From positions 1 through 22,804 of the forward strand of contig CAIVBX010000107.1 in NCBI GenBank assembly GCA_903904275.1: 22,804 nt of DNA. Direction: 5' to 3'. Shown here one piece after another: positions 14,801 to 21,023 of the stretch. Source of the stretch: an uncultured Pseudomonadota bacterium (GTDB taxonomy: Bacteria > Pseudomonadota > Gammaproteobacteria > Methylococcales > Methylomonadaceae). Position 1 is the stretch's first letter; each line of letters opens with the position of its first letter. The notes beneath the pieces are model-generated. The model made no database searches. It saw only the letters and a list, made by a program, of their open reading frames with translations, and was not told the origin of the DNA. A program made the position numbers and the translations under genes.

Positions 14801-14911
14801 TTTCAAAACGTAACAACAATAACGGCATCAAGCGTTATTGAATTTATAAGTATAATCGCCAGCATTTTTTGCTGTCTAAGTTAAGTAAAATTAAACGTAT
14901 AGGTTGTCGAT

Positions 14912-15409
14912 ATGGCTCAAACGGAACAAGAAAGTGTGGCGGCAAAACCGTCCAAAAAACCTCTCATTATTTTGATACTTGCAGTCATTTTGTCTTTAGC
15001 CACAGGGGCAGGTGGGATGTACTTTTTTATGGTGAAACAAAACGCACACAAAATTGAAGAAGCATGTGCCGAACCACCTTTGCCTGTTATTACGACTTTT
15101 TATCATGAATTAGAAAAACCTTTAATTGTGAATTTCCCACAAGGTTCGTCTGTTCGTTTAGTTAAAGTAACGTTAGCATTTTCATCAGGTGATCAAGAAA
15201 CCATTGCTGTGTTGAAAAAAAATGAACCGATGTTACTAAATAATTTGTTGATGTTACTCAGCGCACAAAATACAGATGATTTAAAAACGCATGAAGGTAA
15301 AGTTGCCTTGCGGAATGCCGTTTTTGATGACGTGACGGAGATGCTAGAAAAAATGTCACCCGAAGCCGAAATCAAAGAAGTTTATTTCACTTCATTTATT
15401 ATGCAATAA
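14912..15409 (+). CDS. fliL: Flagellar basal body-associated protein FliL
   Basis: 165 residues with a short charged cytoplasmic N-terminus, one membrane segment (~17-42, PLIILILAVILSLATGAGGMYFF) and a periplasmic FliL domain (FYHELEKPLIVNFPQG, then VRLVKVTLAFSS, ending VYFTSFIMQ). FliL rings surround stator units near the MS ring and help torque generation. AGG lies about eight bases upstream of the ATG. It is the first gene of a plus-strand unit and is followed after four bases by fliM, the usual order. Confidence 0.95.
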   Translation: MAQTEQESVAAKPSKKPLIILILAVILSLATGAGGMYFFMVKQNAHKIEEACAEPPLPVITTFYHELEKPLIVNFPQGSSVRLVKVTLAFSSGDQETIAVLKKNEPMLLNNLLMLLSAQNTDDLKTHEGKVALRNAVFDDVTEMLEKMSPEAEIKEVYFTSFIMQ

Positions 15410-15413
15410 CACT

Positions 15414-16424
15414 ATGAGCGACTTACTTTCACAAGCAGAAATTGATGCCTTATTGAATGGCATGGGTGGCGGTGGTGATGACTTTGCTGCTGAAGATGAT
15501 GAAGATTCAAGCGTCTATTCTGAAGAAGTCGTTGAGGAATTGACAGTACGTGGTGTTGTTAAAAGCTATGATTTGGCACATCAAGAACGAATTGTTCGTG
15601 GCAGAATGCCGACGCTTGAAATGATTAACGAGCGTTTTGCGCGGTTGTTTCGAGTTTCACTATTTCAATTTATTCGACGTTCGGCAGAGATTTACATTTC
15701 AGGAATTCAAATTAAAAAGTTTTCTGAATTTACACAAAGTCTTCTTGTTCCAACCAGTTTAAGCGTGTTCCGTGTCAATCCGTTGCGCGGTAAAGCATTG
15801 ATTGTGATGGAACCGAGTTTAATTTTTACGGCAGTGGATAACTTTTTTGGTGGCGGAGGATTTTTTGAAAATGCACCATCAGAAGGCAAAGAATTCACCA
15901 TGACTGAAATGCGAATTGTCTTGTTGATTGTTGAATTGATTTTCAAAGACCAAAAAGAAGCATGGAAACCCGTCATGAATTTGGATTTTGAATACCTGAG
16001 TTCTGAAATCAATCCACGTTTTGCAAACATTATTGAACCGAATGAATTGATTGTGGTTTCGACGATTCATGTTGATTTAGAAGGTGGTGGTGGAGATGTC
16101 CATATTGCGTTGCCTTACGCGATGCTTGAACCAATTCGTGATTTGCTTGATGTAATCAATAGCAATAATGACGAAGTGGACGAAAATTGGTACGACTCGC
16201 TTTATCGAGAGGTTATGCGCGTTGGCGTACCTGTGAATAGTATTTTAGTCGAAAAAAATATGTCGATTCGCAGCGTGTTAAGTTTGAAAAAAGGCGACGT
16301 AATTCCTATTGATATGCCTGATTTTGTGTCGTTAGATGCAGCTCATGTCCCTATTTTTACAGGCACAGTTGGCGTTTCAGATGGTAATTACGCGGTTCAA
16401 ATTACAGACCGTATTACTAATTAA
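15414..16424 (+). CDS. fliM: Flagellar motor switch protein FliM
   Basis: 336 residues. The N-terminus MSDLLSQAEIDALLNG is the CheY-phosphate binding peptide. An acidic linker follows, then the CheC-like middle domain with LEMINERFARLFRVSLFQFIRRSAEI and the FFGGGG loop, and a C-terminal SpoA domain (MRVGVPVNSILVEKNMSIRSVLSLKKGDVIPID). FliM forms the C-ring wall, binds FliG and FliN, and switches rotation direction on CheY-P binding. An intact CheY-binding peptide implies a working chemotaxis input. No strong ribosome site is visible; coupling with fliL is likely. Confidence 0.97.
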   Translation: MSDLLSQAEIDALLNGMGGGGDDFAAEDDEDSSVYSEEVVEELTVRGVVKSYDLAHQERIVRGRMPTLEMINERFARLFRVSLFQFIRRSAEIYISGIQIKKFSEFTQSLLVPTSLSVFRVNPLRGKALIVMEPSLIFTAVDNFFGGGGFFENAPSEGKEFTMTEMRIVLLIVELIFKDQKEAWKPVMNLDFEYLSSEINPRFANIIEPNELIVVSTIHVDLEGGGGDVHIALPYAMLEPIRDLLDVINSNNDEVDENWYDSLYREVMRVGVPVNSILVEKNMSIRSVLSLKKGDVIPIDMPDFVSLDAAHVPIFTGTVGVSDGNYAVQITDRITN

Positions 16425-16449
16425 AATTTTAGATTAAGCGAGAAAAAAT

Positions 16450-16785
16450 ATGAGTGAAGATATTGAAACCGTAGCTTTCAAAGAGTTTGAAGACCACGAA
16501 GGCGAACATGAATTAGCAAATGAAGAAGTGAATTTAGATGTGATTTTAGATGTGCCTGTTGTCATTTCTATGGAAATTGGGCGCACTAACATCAGCATTC
16601 GTAACTTGTTGCAATTAAATCAAGGATCAGTTGTGGAATTAGAACGTTTTGCCGGCGAAGCATTAGATGTTTTAGTCAATGGAATGTTGATTGCACACGG
16701 CGAAGTTGTTGTAATTAACGATAAATTTGGTATTCGCTTAACGGACGTGATTAGTCCGTCAGAGCGTGTCAAACGTTTGGCATAA
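16450..16785 (+). CDS. fliN: Flagellar motor switch protein FliN
   Basis: 111 residues: an acidic N-terminal tail (about 35 residues) and a C-terminal SpoA domain with VVISMEIGRTNISIRNLLQLNQGSV, VLVNGMLIAHGEVVVINDKFGIRLTDV. FliN forms the base of the C-ring and docks FliH for substrate delivery to the export gate. It lies 25 bases behind fliM. Its TAA overlaps the fliO ATG by one base. Confidence 0.96.
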   Translation: MSEDIETVAFKEFEDHEGEHELANEEVNLDVILDVPVVISMEIGRTNISIRNLLQLNQGSVVELERFAGEALDVLVNGMLIAHGEVVVINDKFGIRLTDVISPSERVKRLA

Positions 16786-17141
16786 TGCGACAAAATTCAA
16801 TTATTTCCAGCGCAGATTTATTAGGCTGGGGCGTGGGATTATTAGTTGTCTTGGCAATTTTTGGCGTGTGTGTTTGGGCAATTAAACAACTACAACGTCA
16901 GCAATTATCCCAAGGTGAACGCTTACAAATTGTGGGCGGATTATCGTTGGGAATGCGCGAACGCATTGTCTTAGTTCAAGCTGGAAAAAAGCAGTTAATT
17001 TTAGGCGTAACACCAAGCCGCATTGACATGCTGCATGTTTTAGAAGGTGACGATTGTTTGAATAAACTGACTATCGAACCCACTGAAAACAGTTTTGCTC
17101 ACAAATTGAAACAAGTCATGAAAGGAAAAATGGATGCGTAA
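16785..17141 (+). CDS. fliO: Flagellar biosynthetic protein FliO
   Basis: 118 residues with one N-terminal membrane segment (~13-33, LGWGVGLLVVLAIFGVCVWAI) and a small cytoplasmic domain with LSLGMRERIVLVQAGKKQLILGVTPSRIDML, the FliO/FliZ family core. FliO is a scaffold that helps assemble the FliP5-FliR export-gate core. It overlaps fliN by one base and fliP by eight, so translation is coupled. Sequence conservation in this family is low, but position and topology agree. Confidence 0.92.
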   Translation: MRQNSIISSADLLGWGVGLLVVLAIFGVCVWAIKQLQRQQLSQGERLQIVGGLSLGMRERIVLVQAGKKQLILGVTPSRIDMLHVLEGDDCLNKLTIEPTENSFAHKLKQVMKGKMDA

Positions 17142-17901
17142 GCGCAACATAATTTTGATTTTGCTCACCCTTTCCGCCTTGTGTTTAACAGGCGTGGCGT
17201 TTGCAATGCCAGCGGGAATTGAAGCGTTGACCGTCACAGGCAACGCAAAAGGTGTACAAACTTACAGCGTCACATTGCAAATTTTAGTTTTAATGACGTT
17301 AATGACGTTATTACCTGCTATGTTACTGACGATGACGGCATTCACGCGAATTATGATTGTGTTCAGTTTATTGCGCCAAGCGTTAGGTACGGGACAAGTA
17401 CCAAGTAACCAGGTTTTACTGGGTTTATCGTTGTTTTTGACGATTTTTATCATGATGCCCGTTTTTGATAAAGTGAACATTGAAGCCGTTCAGCCATACA
17501 TGGAAGAAAAAATTGATGCGATGCAAGCCATTGAAAAAGCCTCGATTCCCTTTCGTCAATTTATGCTGAAACAAACGCGCGAAAGCGATTTAGAAATGTT
17601 TGTGCGAATTTCAGGTAAAGCCGAATTAGAAAATGCGAATGCCGAAGAAATTCCATTTTCGTTACTTTTACCAGCTTATGTGACTAGCGAAATTAAAACT
17701 GCGTTTCAAATTGGCTTTTTGATTTTTTTACCTTTTTTGATTATCGATTTAGTCGTTGCCAGTGTATTGATGTCGATGGGTATGATGATGTTGTCGCCGA
17801 TGGTCATTTCGTTGCCATTTAAAATTATGTTGTTTGTGCTTGCTGACGGTTGGGCGTTAATTATGGAAATGCTCGCGGCGAGTTTTTTTGTTGGCACTTA
17901 A
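17134..17901 (+). CDS. fliP: Flagellar export gate protein FliP
   Basis: 255 residues. A cleavable signal peptide (1-24, ending VAFA) precedes the membrane core with LVLMTLMTLLPAMLLTMTAFTRIMIVFSLLRQALGTGQVPSNQVLLGLSLFLT, the FliP signature, and the C-terminal helices PFLIIDLVVASVLMSMGMMMLSP. Five FliP subunits with FliQ and FliR make the gate of the flagellar type III exporter. AAGGA lies seven bases before the start, within the end of fliO. Confidence 0.97.
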   Translation: MRKRNIILILLTLSALCLTGVAFAMPAGIEALTVTGNAKGVQTYSVTLQILVLMTLMTLLPAMLLTMTAFTRIMIVFSLLRQALGTGQVPSNQVLLGLSLFLTIFIMMPVFDKVNIEAVQPYMEEKIDAMQAIEKASIPFRQFMLKQTRESDLEMFVRISGKAELENANAEEIPFSLLLPAYVTSEIKTAFQIGFLIFLPFLIIDLVVASVLMSMGMMMLSPMVISLPFKIMLFVLADGWALIMEMLAASFFVGT

Positions 17902-17916
17902 AAGAGTATCAAACTT

Positions 17917-18186
17917 ATGACTCCCGAAGTGATTTACACCGTTGGACAAGATGCGATGATTATCGCCATTAAAATGGCTGTGCCGATTTTAATGCCTGCG
18001 CTAATTGTGGGTTTGATTGTGGCTATGTTTCAAGCAGCAACGCAAATCAACGAATCTACGCTGACGTTTGTACCGAAAGTTATCGTGATTGGTGGCGTGT
18101 TGTTATTGGCAGGACACGCTATGTTGCAGATGTTTTTAGATTATTTTAAAGATTTAATTCGAGATATTCCGTCGCTAATTGGCTAA
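17917..18186 (+). CDS. fliQ: Flagellar export gate protein FliQ
   Basis: 89 residues with two membrane hairpin helices: MTPEVIYTVGQDAMIIAIKMAVPILMPALIVGLIVAMFQAATQINESTL-type FliQ core, then FVPKVIVIGGVLLLAGHAML. Four copies wrap the FliP-FliR core. It is separated from fliP by 15 bases with AAGAG upstream. Normally fliR follows directly. Here a terminator hairpin follows at once and fliR is about 2 kb further on. Confidence 0.96.
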   Translation: MTPEVIYTVGQDAMIIAIKMAVPILMPALIVGLIVAMFQAATQINESTLTFVPKVIVIGGVLLLAGHAMLQMFLDYFKDLIRDIPSLIG

Positions 18187-18197
18187 ACGTCAAAATC

Positions 18198-18222
18198 AAA
18201 CCGCCAATAAACAGGCGGTTTT
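18198..18222. terminator. Rho-independent terminator after fliQ
   Basis: AAACCGCC (18198-18205) and GGCGGTTT (18214-18221) form an 8-bp stem with an 8-base loop, followed by T residues. It lies 12 bases after the fliQ stop and before the end of the convergent gene at 18234, so it can serve both directions. It would separate fliL-fliQ transcription from fliR. Confidence 0.78.
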
Positions 18223-18233
18223 CATCATAATTT

Positions 18234-18659
18234 TCATTCCACAACCGAACAAGATAATTCACCCGTTTTTGTGAATGCCGTTGTTGCTTTGAGCGTTTTT
18301 TTCTTAGGTGCTTTTAATTGCAATGTCCCTGCAAGCGTTTTAGCTTTAGGATTTGCTTTGGTATTCAATAGGATAGTTTGTCCATCTGTCGAATAAATCA
18401 TCCCACTGACAACACAAATTTTTGTTATCGTGACTTTGCCATCAACGACTTCCATATCTATATCTTCAATCGGATTGTGACAACTTCCTGACGGTTTTAA
18501 ATTATTATCAAACGTCAGCGTACATTCACCCACGCCAGCAGGACTTTGAATAATATAGGCTACAGACCATTTACCTTGTAAATCCCCATTTGTACAAATG
18601 GTCGCCGCGTTTGCCCAACTTGAAAATAACGTTATTACTACAAAAATCATTTTTTTCAT
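18234..18659 (-). CDS. Hypothetical secreted Cys-containing protein
   Basis: 141 residues, unrecognised family. A clear signal peptide MKKMIFVVITLFSSWANA has a signal peptidase I site after A18. The mature protein has five cysteines (22, 46, 60, 82, 137) and alternating beta-prone segments (LQGKWSVAYII, CTLTFDNNLKPSG, VDGKVTITKICVV, TLAGTLQLK), suggesting a small periplasmic beta-barrel or sandwich with disulfides. No lipobox is present. GGGA lies about eight bases before the ATG. It is oriented against the surrounding flagellar genes, inside the segment that splits fliQ from fliR, and has no evident flagellar role. Confidence 0.7.
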   Translation of the reverse strand: MKKMIFVVITLFSSWANAATICTNGDLQGKWSVAYIIQSPAGVGECTLTFDNNLKPSGSCHNPIEDIDMEVVDGKVTITKICVVSGMIYSTDGQTILLNTKANPKAKTLAGTLQLKAPKKKTLKATTAFTKTGELSCSVVE

Positions 18660-18944
18660 AAATCAATTCCCGTTTCGTTTTTTAATTTTTGAAATGATAG
18701 CTTAATGCAATTCTCTATTGCCATCATTTAACAATTTCATGAAATTCACCTAAAAACCGACTTAATAAGACTTAAGAAAGCAATTTTCTCTAAACCGCAT
18801 CGTTGTTGAACAGTAACTGACAACATTAAGCAGGTTAAGTGACAAATTTAGTCATTTTATCTGCCAATATAGTTTCTAATTTTGGCAATTTAAATGCAGC
18901 TGTATTACAATTAAACTGCCAAAAATTTAATGGAAATTGTCATC
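18660..18944. other. Divergent intergenic region of the fliQ-fliR island
   Basis: This ~285-base AT-rich stretch separates the secreted-protein gene from the RepL-like gene and probably holds promoters for both. It contains a perfect 14-base palindrome AATTTCATGAAATT (18733-18746) and the CTGCCAA/TTGGCAG cluster described separately (18861-18924). A TATAGT at 18868-18873 could be the -10 of the plus-strand gene, but no strong -35 is seen. No RNA gene was recognised. Confidence 0.5.
18861..18924. repeat. CTGCCAA-type inverted repeats upstream of RepL-like gene
   Basis: TTTTGGCAATTTAA (18880-18893) and TTAAACTGCCAAAA (18911-18924) are inverted copies matching at 13 of 14 positions, separated by 17 bases. 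A further CTGCCAA lies at 18861-18867, next to a TATAGT hexamer. They end 20 bases before the preferred start of the downstream wHTH gene. Such an arrangement fits an operator for autoregulation or replication-initiator binding sites. Confidence 0.65.
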
Positions 18945-19460
18945 ATGACTGAAAAAAAATCACGACGCGGATTTAAAATCTATTCAGAAAATCCGAGTAT
19001 TTACGAAGCTCGTTATGGTTCAAAAATAGGTAAGCGACGTATAAGCAATCGAAGCGATAAAGAATTAGCTTACATCACGTCAACGAATGGTGAGGTTTTA
19101 GCCGAAGCCCAGTTTTACGATTACATGACTGTCGATAAAACACAATTTATTAAACTGTATATTCAAGGTGTAAAAGCCTTGCAAGGCTTAACAGCGGCTG
19201 GAACGAAAGTTTTTGAATTACTTTATTGCGAAATGCAAAAAAAAATTGGTAGCGATATGGTTTGTTTGCATTTCAATAACGTTAATCAAAATGAATTACC
19301 AATCAGTGAACGGACGCTGCATCGCGGTATTACGGAATTACTTGAAAAAGAATTTATTTTTGAAAGTCATTTACCCAGTATGTACTTTGTGAACGTCAAT
19401 TATTTATTCAATGGCGACAGATTATCGTTTGTGAAAATGTACCAGCTAAAAAGTGAATAA
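18945..19460 (+). CDS. Winged-helix protein resembling plasmid replication initiator RepL
   Basis: 171 residues. The N-terminal ~60 residues are basic and polar (TEKKSRRGFKIYSENPSIYEARYGSK). The C-terminal half is a likely winged-helix domain: AAGTKVFELLYCEMQKKIG, then ISERTLHRGITELLEKEFI as the recognition-helix region, then a wing-like PSMYFVNVNYLFNGDRLSFVKMY. This resembles the RepL-type replication proteins (TVYR..KEL...F..K....Y.VNP..F.G). I cannot align it formally; a transcriptional regulator is an alternative. GGAAA precedes ATG 18945 by about nine bases; an ATG at 18930 is in frame but has no ribosome site. It lies in the fliQ-fliR island behind inverted repeats and suggests a plasmid- or phage-derived origin. 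Confidence 0.6.
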   Translation: MTEKKSRRGFKIYSENPSIYEARYGSKIGKRRISNRSDKELAYITSTNGEVLAEAQFYDYMTVDKTQFIKLYIQGVKALQGLTAAGTKVFELLYCEMQKKIGSDMVCLHFNNVNQNELPISERTLHRGITELLEKEFIFESHLPSMYFVNVNYLFNGDRLSFVKMYQLKSE

Positions 19461-19530
19461 ATATCATGAATACAATCAATATAGACACTTTCTTAAATTT
19501 GTCGTTGGTGAAAATTGAGAAGGTAAAAAA

Positions 19531-20071
19531 ATGAAAAATGACGCGAAAATAAGTATTTTGAAAATTGGTGGAATTGGAGCATTTGTTGTTTTTATTTCAG
19601 TAGTTACTTATGCAATGTATTTGCAGAATGCAACTTTGGCAAATTCAGGGCAATTTGGCGACAGTTTTGGAATTTTAACCTGTCTTTTTTCTGGCTTATC
19701 TTCAGTTGGAATGATTGTCGCGATTCTTATGCAACGAGAAGAATTAGAACTACAAAGAGAAGAACTGCAAAAAAAATAGAGAAGAATTTGAAAAAAGTGC
19801 CAAAGCTCAAGAAAACAACGTCAAGTTATCTGCGTTGATGGCTATTTGGCAAGAAGACAAAAACAAAATTGTGCGTAATGACGAAAGCATTGCTAATTTT
19901 AAAAAAATAGATGATTTGGGTGTATGTTTTGATGGAGAAGATTACGCATTGCATTGCATATGCGTTGAACAAAATAAAATTCTAAAAAACAGACGTGAAA
20001 TCGTATTCACGGAAATAGAAAAAATACTTTGTGAATCTGGCGTTGCGATTCCTGAAATGCCAATGAATTAA
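19531..20071 (+). pseudogene. Frameshifted membrane/coiled-coil protein, phage-abortive-infection-like
   Basis: An 82-residue frame from ATG 19531 has two membrane segments (ILKIGGIGAFVVFISVVTYAMYL and FGILTCLFSGLSSVGMIVAILMQ) and begins a coiled coil REELELQREELQKK before a TAG. The frame change falls at a run of eight A (19769-19776). With seven A the reading continues QKNREEFEKSAKAQENNVKLSALMAIWQEDKNK and on to the TAA at 20069-20071, giving about 180 residues in all. The GQFGDSFG-two TM-ELELQREEL pattern resembles putative phage abortive infection (putAbiC-like) proteins, though those are longer. A real indel, sequencing error, or slippage on A8 are all possible. The function is only inferred. 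Confidence 0.65.
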
Positions 20072-20109
20072 GAATTCATGTCAAAACCTAAAAAATTGAA
20101 GGTGAAAAA

Positions 20110-20184
20110 ATGAACACACAACCTCAATACATTACAAACGAAAAAAGCGGAAAAATATCAGAAATGAGTTACCCCGTTAATTGA
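20110..20184 (+). pseudogene. Small antitoxin-like ORF, probably a remnant
   Basis: A 24-codon frame begins at ATG 20110 after AAGGTGAAAAA, a good ribosome site, and reads MNTQPQYITNEKSGKISEMS before TGA. The Q-Y-I-T-N-E-x-G pattern is like the first residues of small RelB/Phd-like antitoxins. After about this point another frame continues (VTPLIEIERWHCF) to a TAA near 20245, which could be the frameshifted remainder. Too short to be sure; no toxin partner is present. Confidence 0.3.
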
Positions 20185-20194
20185 AATTGAGAGA

Positions 20195-20210
20195 TGGCAT
20201 TGTTTTAGCA
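20195..20210 (+). promoter_or_regulatory. Sigma-54-like promoter upstream of fliR
   Basis: TGGCATTGTTTTAGCA has a perfect -24 TGGCA, exact 12-base GG-to-GC spacing, and -12 TAGCA (consensus TTGCA, one mismatch). The predicted start of transcription is near 20221, about 26 bases before the fliR ATG, an ideal distance. It lies at the right end of the island that separates fliR from fliQ and would restore expression of fliR-flhB-flhA. Confidence 0.6.
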
Positions 20211-20246
20211 TAGACTTTTTCATAATCGAATAAAAAACCTAACTTC

Positions 20247-21020
20247 ATGAATTTCACCGAAGCACAACTTCTTAACACAATGGCAATGCTCACATTTCCG
20301 CTAATGCGAATTAGCGCAATGTTTGTATCGATGCCTGTTTTGAGTGTTCACGCTATGCCAGCACGAATTCGCGTAATTCTTTCAGGCGTAATTAGTTTTC
20401 TTATCATGCCATTATTACCACCATTACCTCAAATCGAAATGATGAATTATGCAGGATTTATGATTGGTATTCAGCAAGTTGCCATTGGTTTGACGACTGG
20501 GTTTATTTTGCAGATGGTTTTTGCCGCGATAATTTTTGCGGGACAAGGTATTGCCTACGGCATGGGATTGGGTTTTGCATCGATGGTTGACCCGCAAAAT
20601 GGACAGCAAGTTCCTGTTATTTCGCAACTTTATATGATTTCTGCGACGTTGCTATTTTTAAGTTTAGACGGGCATTTGCTACTAATTAAATTATTGGTTG
20701 ATAGTTTTATTTCGTTGCCAATTGGTCAGATTTTTGACTTAAACGATGTTTGGTCGATTCTTTCATGGAGCAGTCGAATTTTTTCAGATGGTTTATTGCT
20801 TTCAATGCCTGTCATTATTAGTTTGTTATTAGTGAACGTGGTGTTTGGTGTTGCCTCTAAATCCGCGCCACAACTGCAAATTTTCTCTGTCGGTTTTCCA
20901 ATTACGTTGATGCTCGGCATTTTATTGATGTGGGCAACATTGCCTGATATTTTGGAATTGTTGCCTAATATGTTTAATGATGCGTTTGATTTACTTAAAC
21001 AATTACTAAGATTAACCTAA
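20247..21020 (+). CDS. fliR: Flagellar export gate protein FliR
   Basis: 257 residues, an integral membrane protein with about six hydrophobic segments. Family features include the N-terminal PLMRISAMFVSMPVLS...PARIRVILSGVISF and GFASMVDPQNGQQVPVISQLY, and the C-terminal PQLQIFSVGFPITLMLGILLMW. One FliR joins five FliP to form the export channel core, and it contacts FlhB. It is set apart from fliQ by the island but directly followed by flhB (three-base gap), the normal order. The ribosome site is weak. Confidence 0.96.
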   Translation: MNFTEAQLLNTMAMLTFPLMRISAMFVSMPVLSVHAMPARIRVILSGVISFLIMPLLPPLPQIEMMNYAGFMIGIQQVAIGLTTGFILQMVFAAIIFAGQGIAYGMGLGFASMVDPQNGQQVPVISQLYMISATLLFLSLDGHLLLIKLLVDSFISLPIGQIFDLNDVWSILSWSSRIFSDGLLLSMPVIISLLLVNVVFGVASKSAPQLQIFSVGFPITLMLGILLMWATLPDILELLPNMFNDAFDLLKQLLRLT

Positions 21021-21023
21021 AAC

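Noticed and set aside
14851..14856. TATAAT as a sigma-70 -10 for fliL
   Set aside because: No acceptable -35 at 16-18 bases and no extended -10; the sigma-54-like elements upstream fit the gene better.
19466..19534. 22-codon frame MNTINIDTFLNLSLVKIEKVK ending in ATGA overlap with the membrane/coiled-coil gene
   Set aside because: No ribosome site and no recognisable similarity; possibly a leader peptide, but too short to support.
19769..19776. Programmed translational frameshift at the A8 run
   Set aside because: Joining the frames requires skipping one base (+1), whereas A-rich slippery sites usually give -1 shifts, and no stimulatory structure is seen; indel or transcriptional slippage is more likely.
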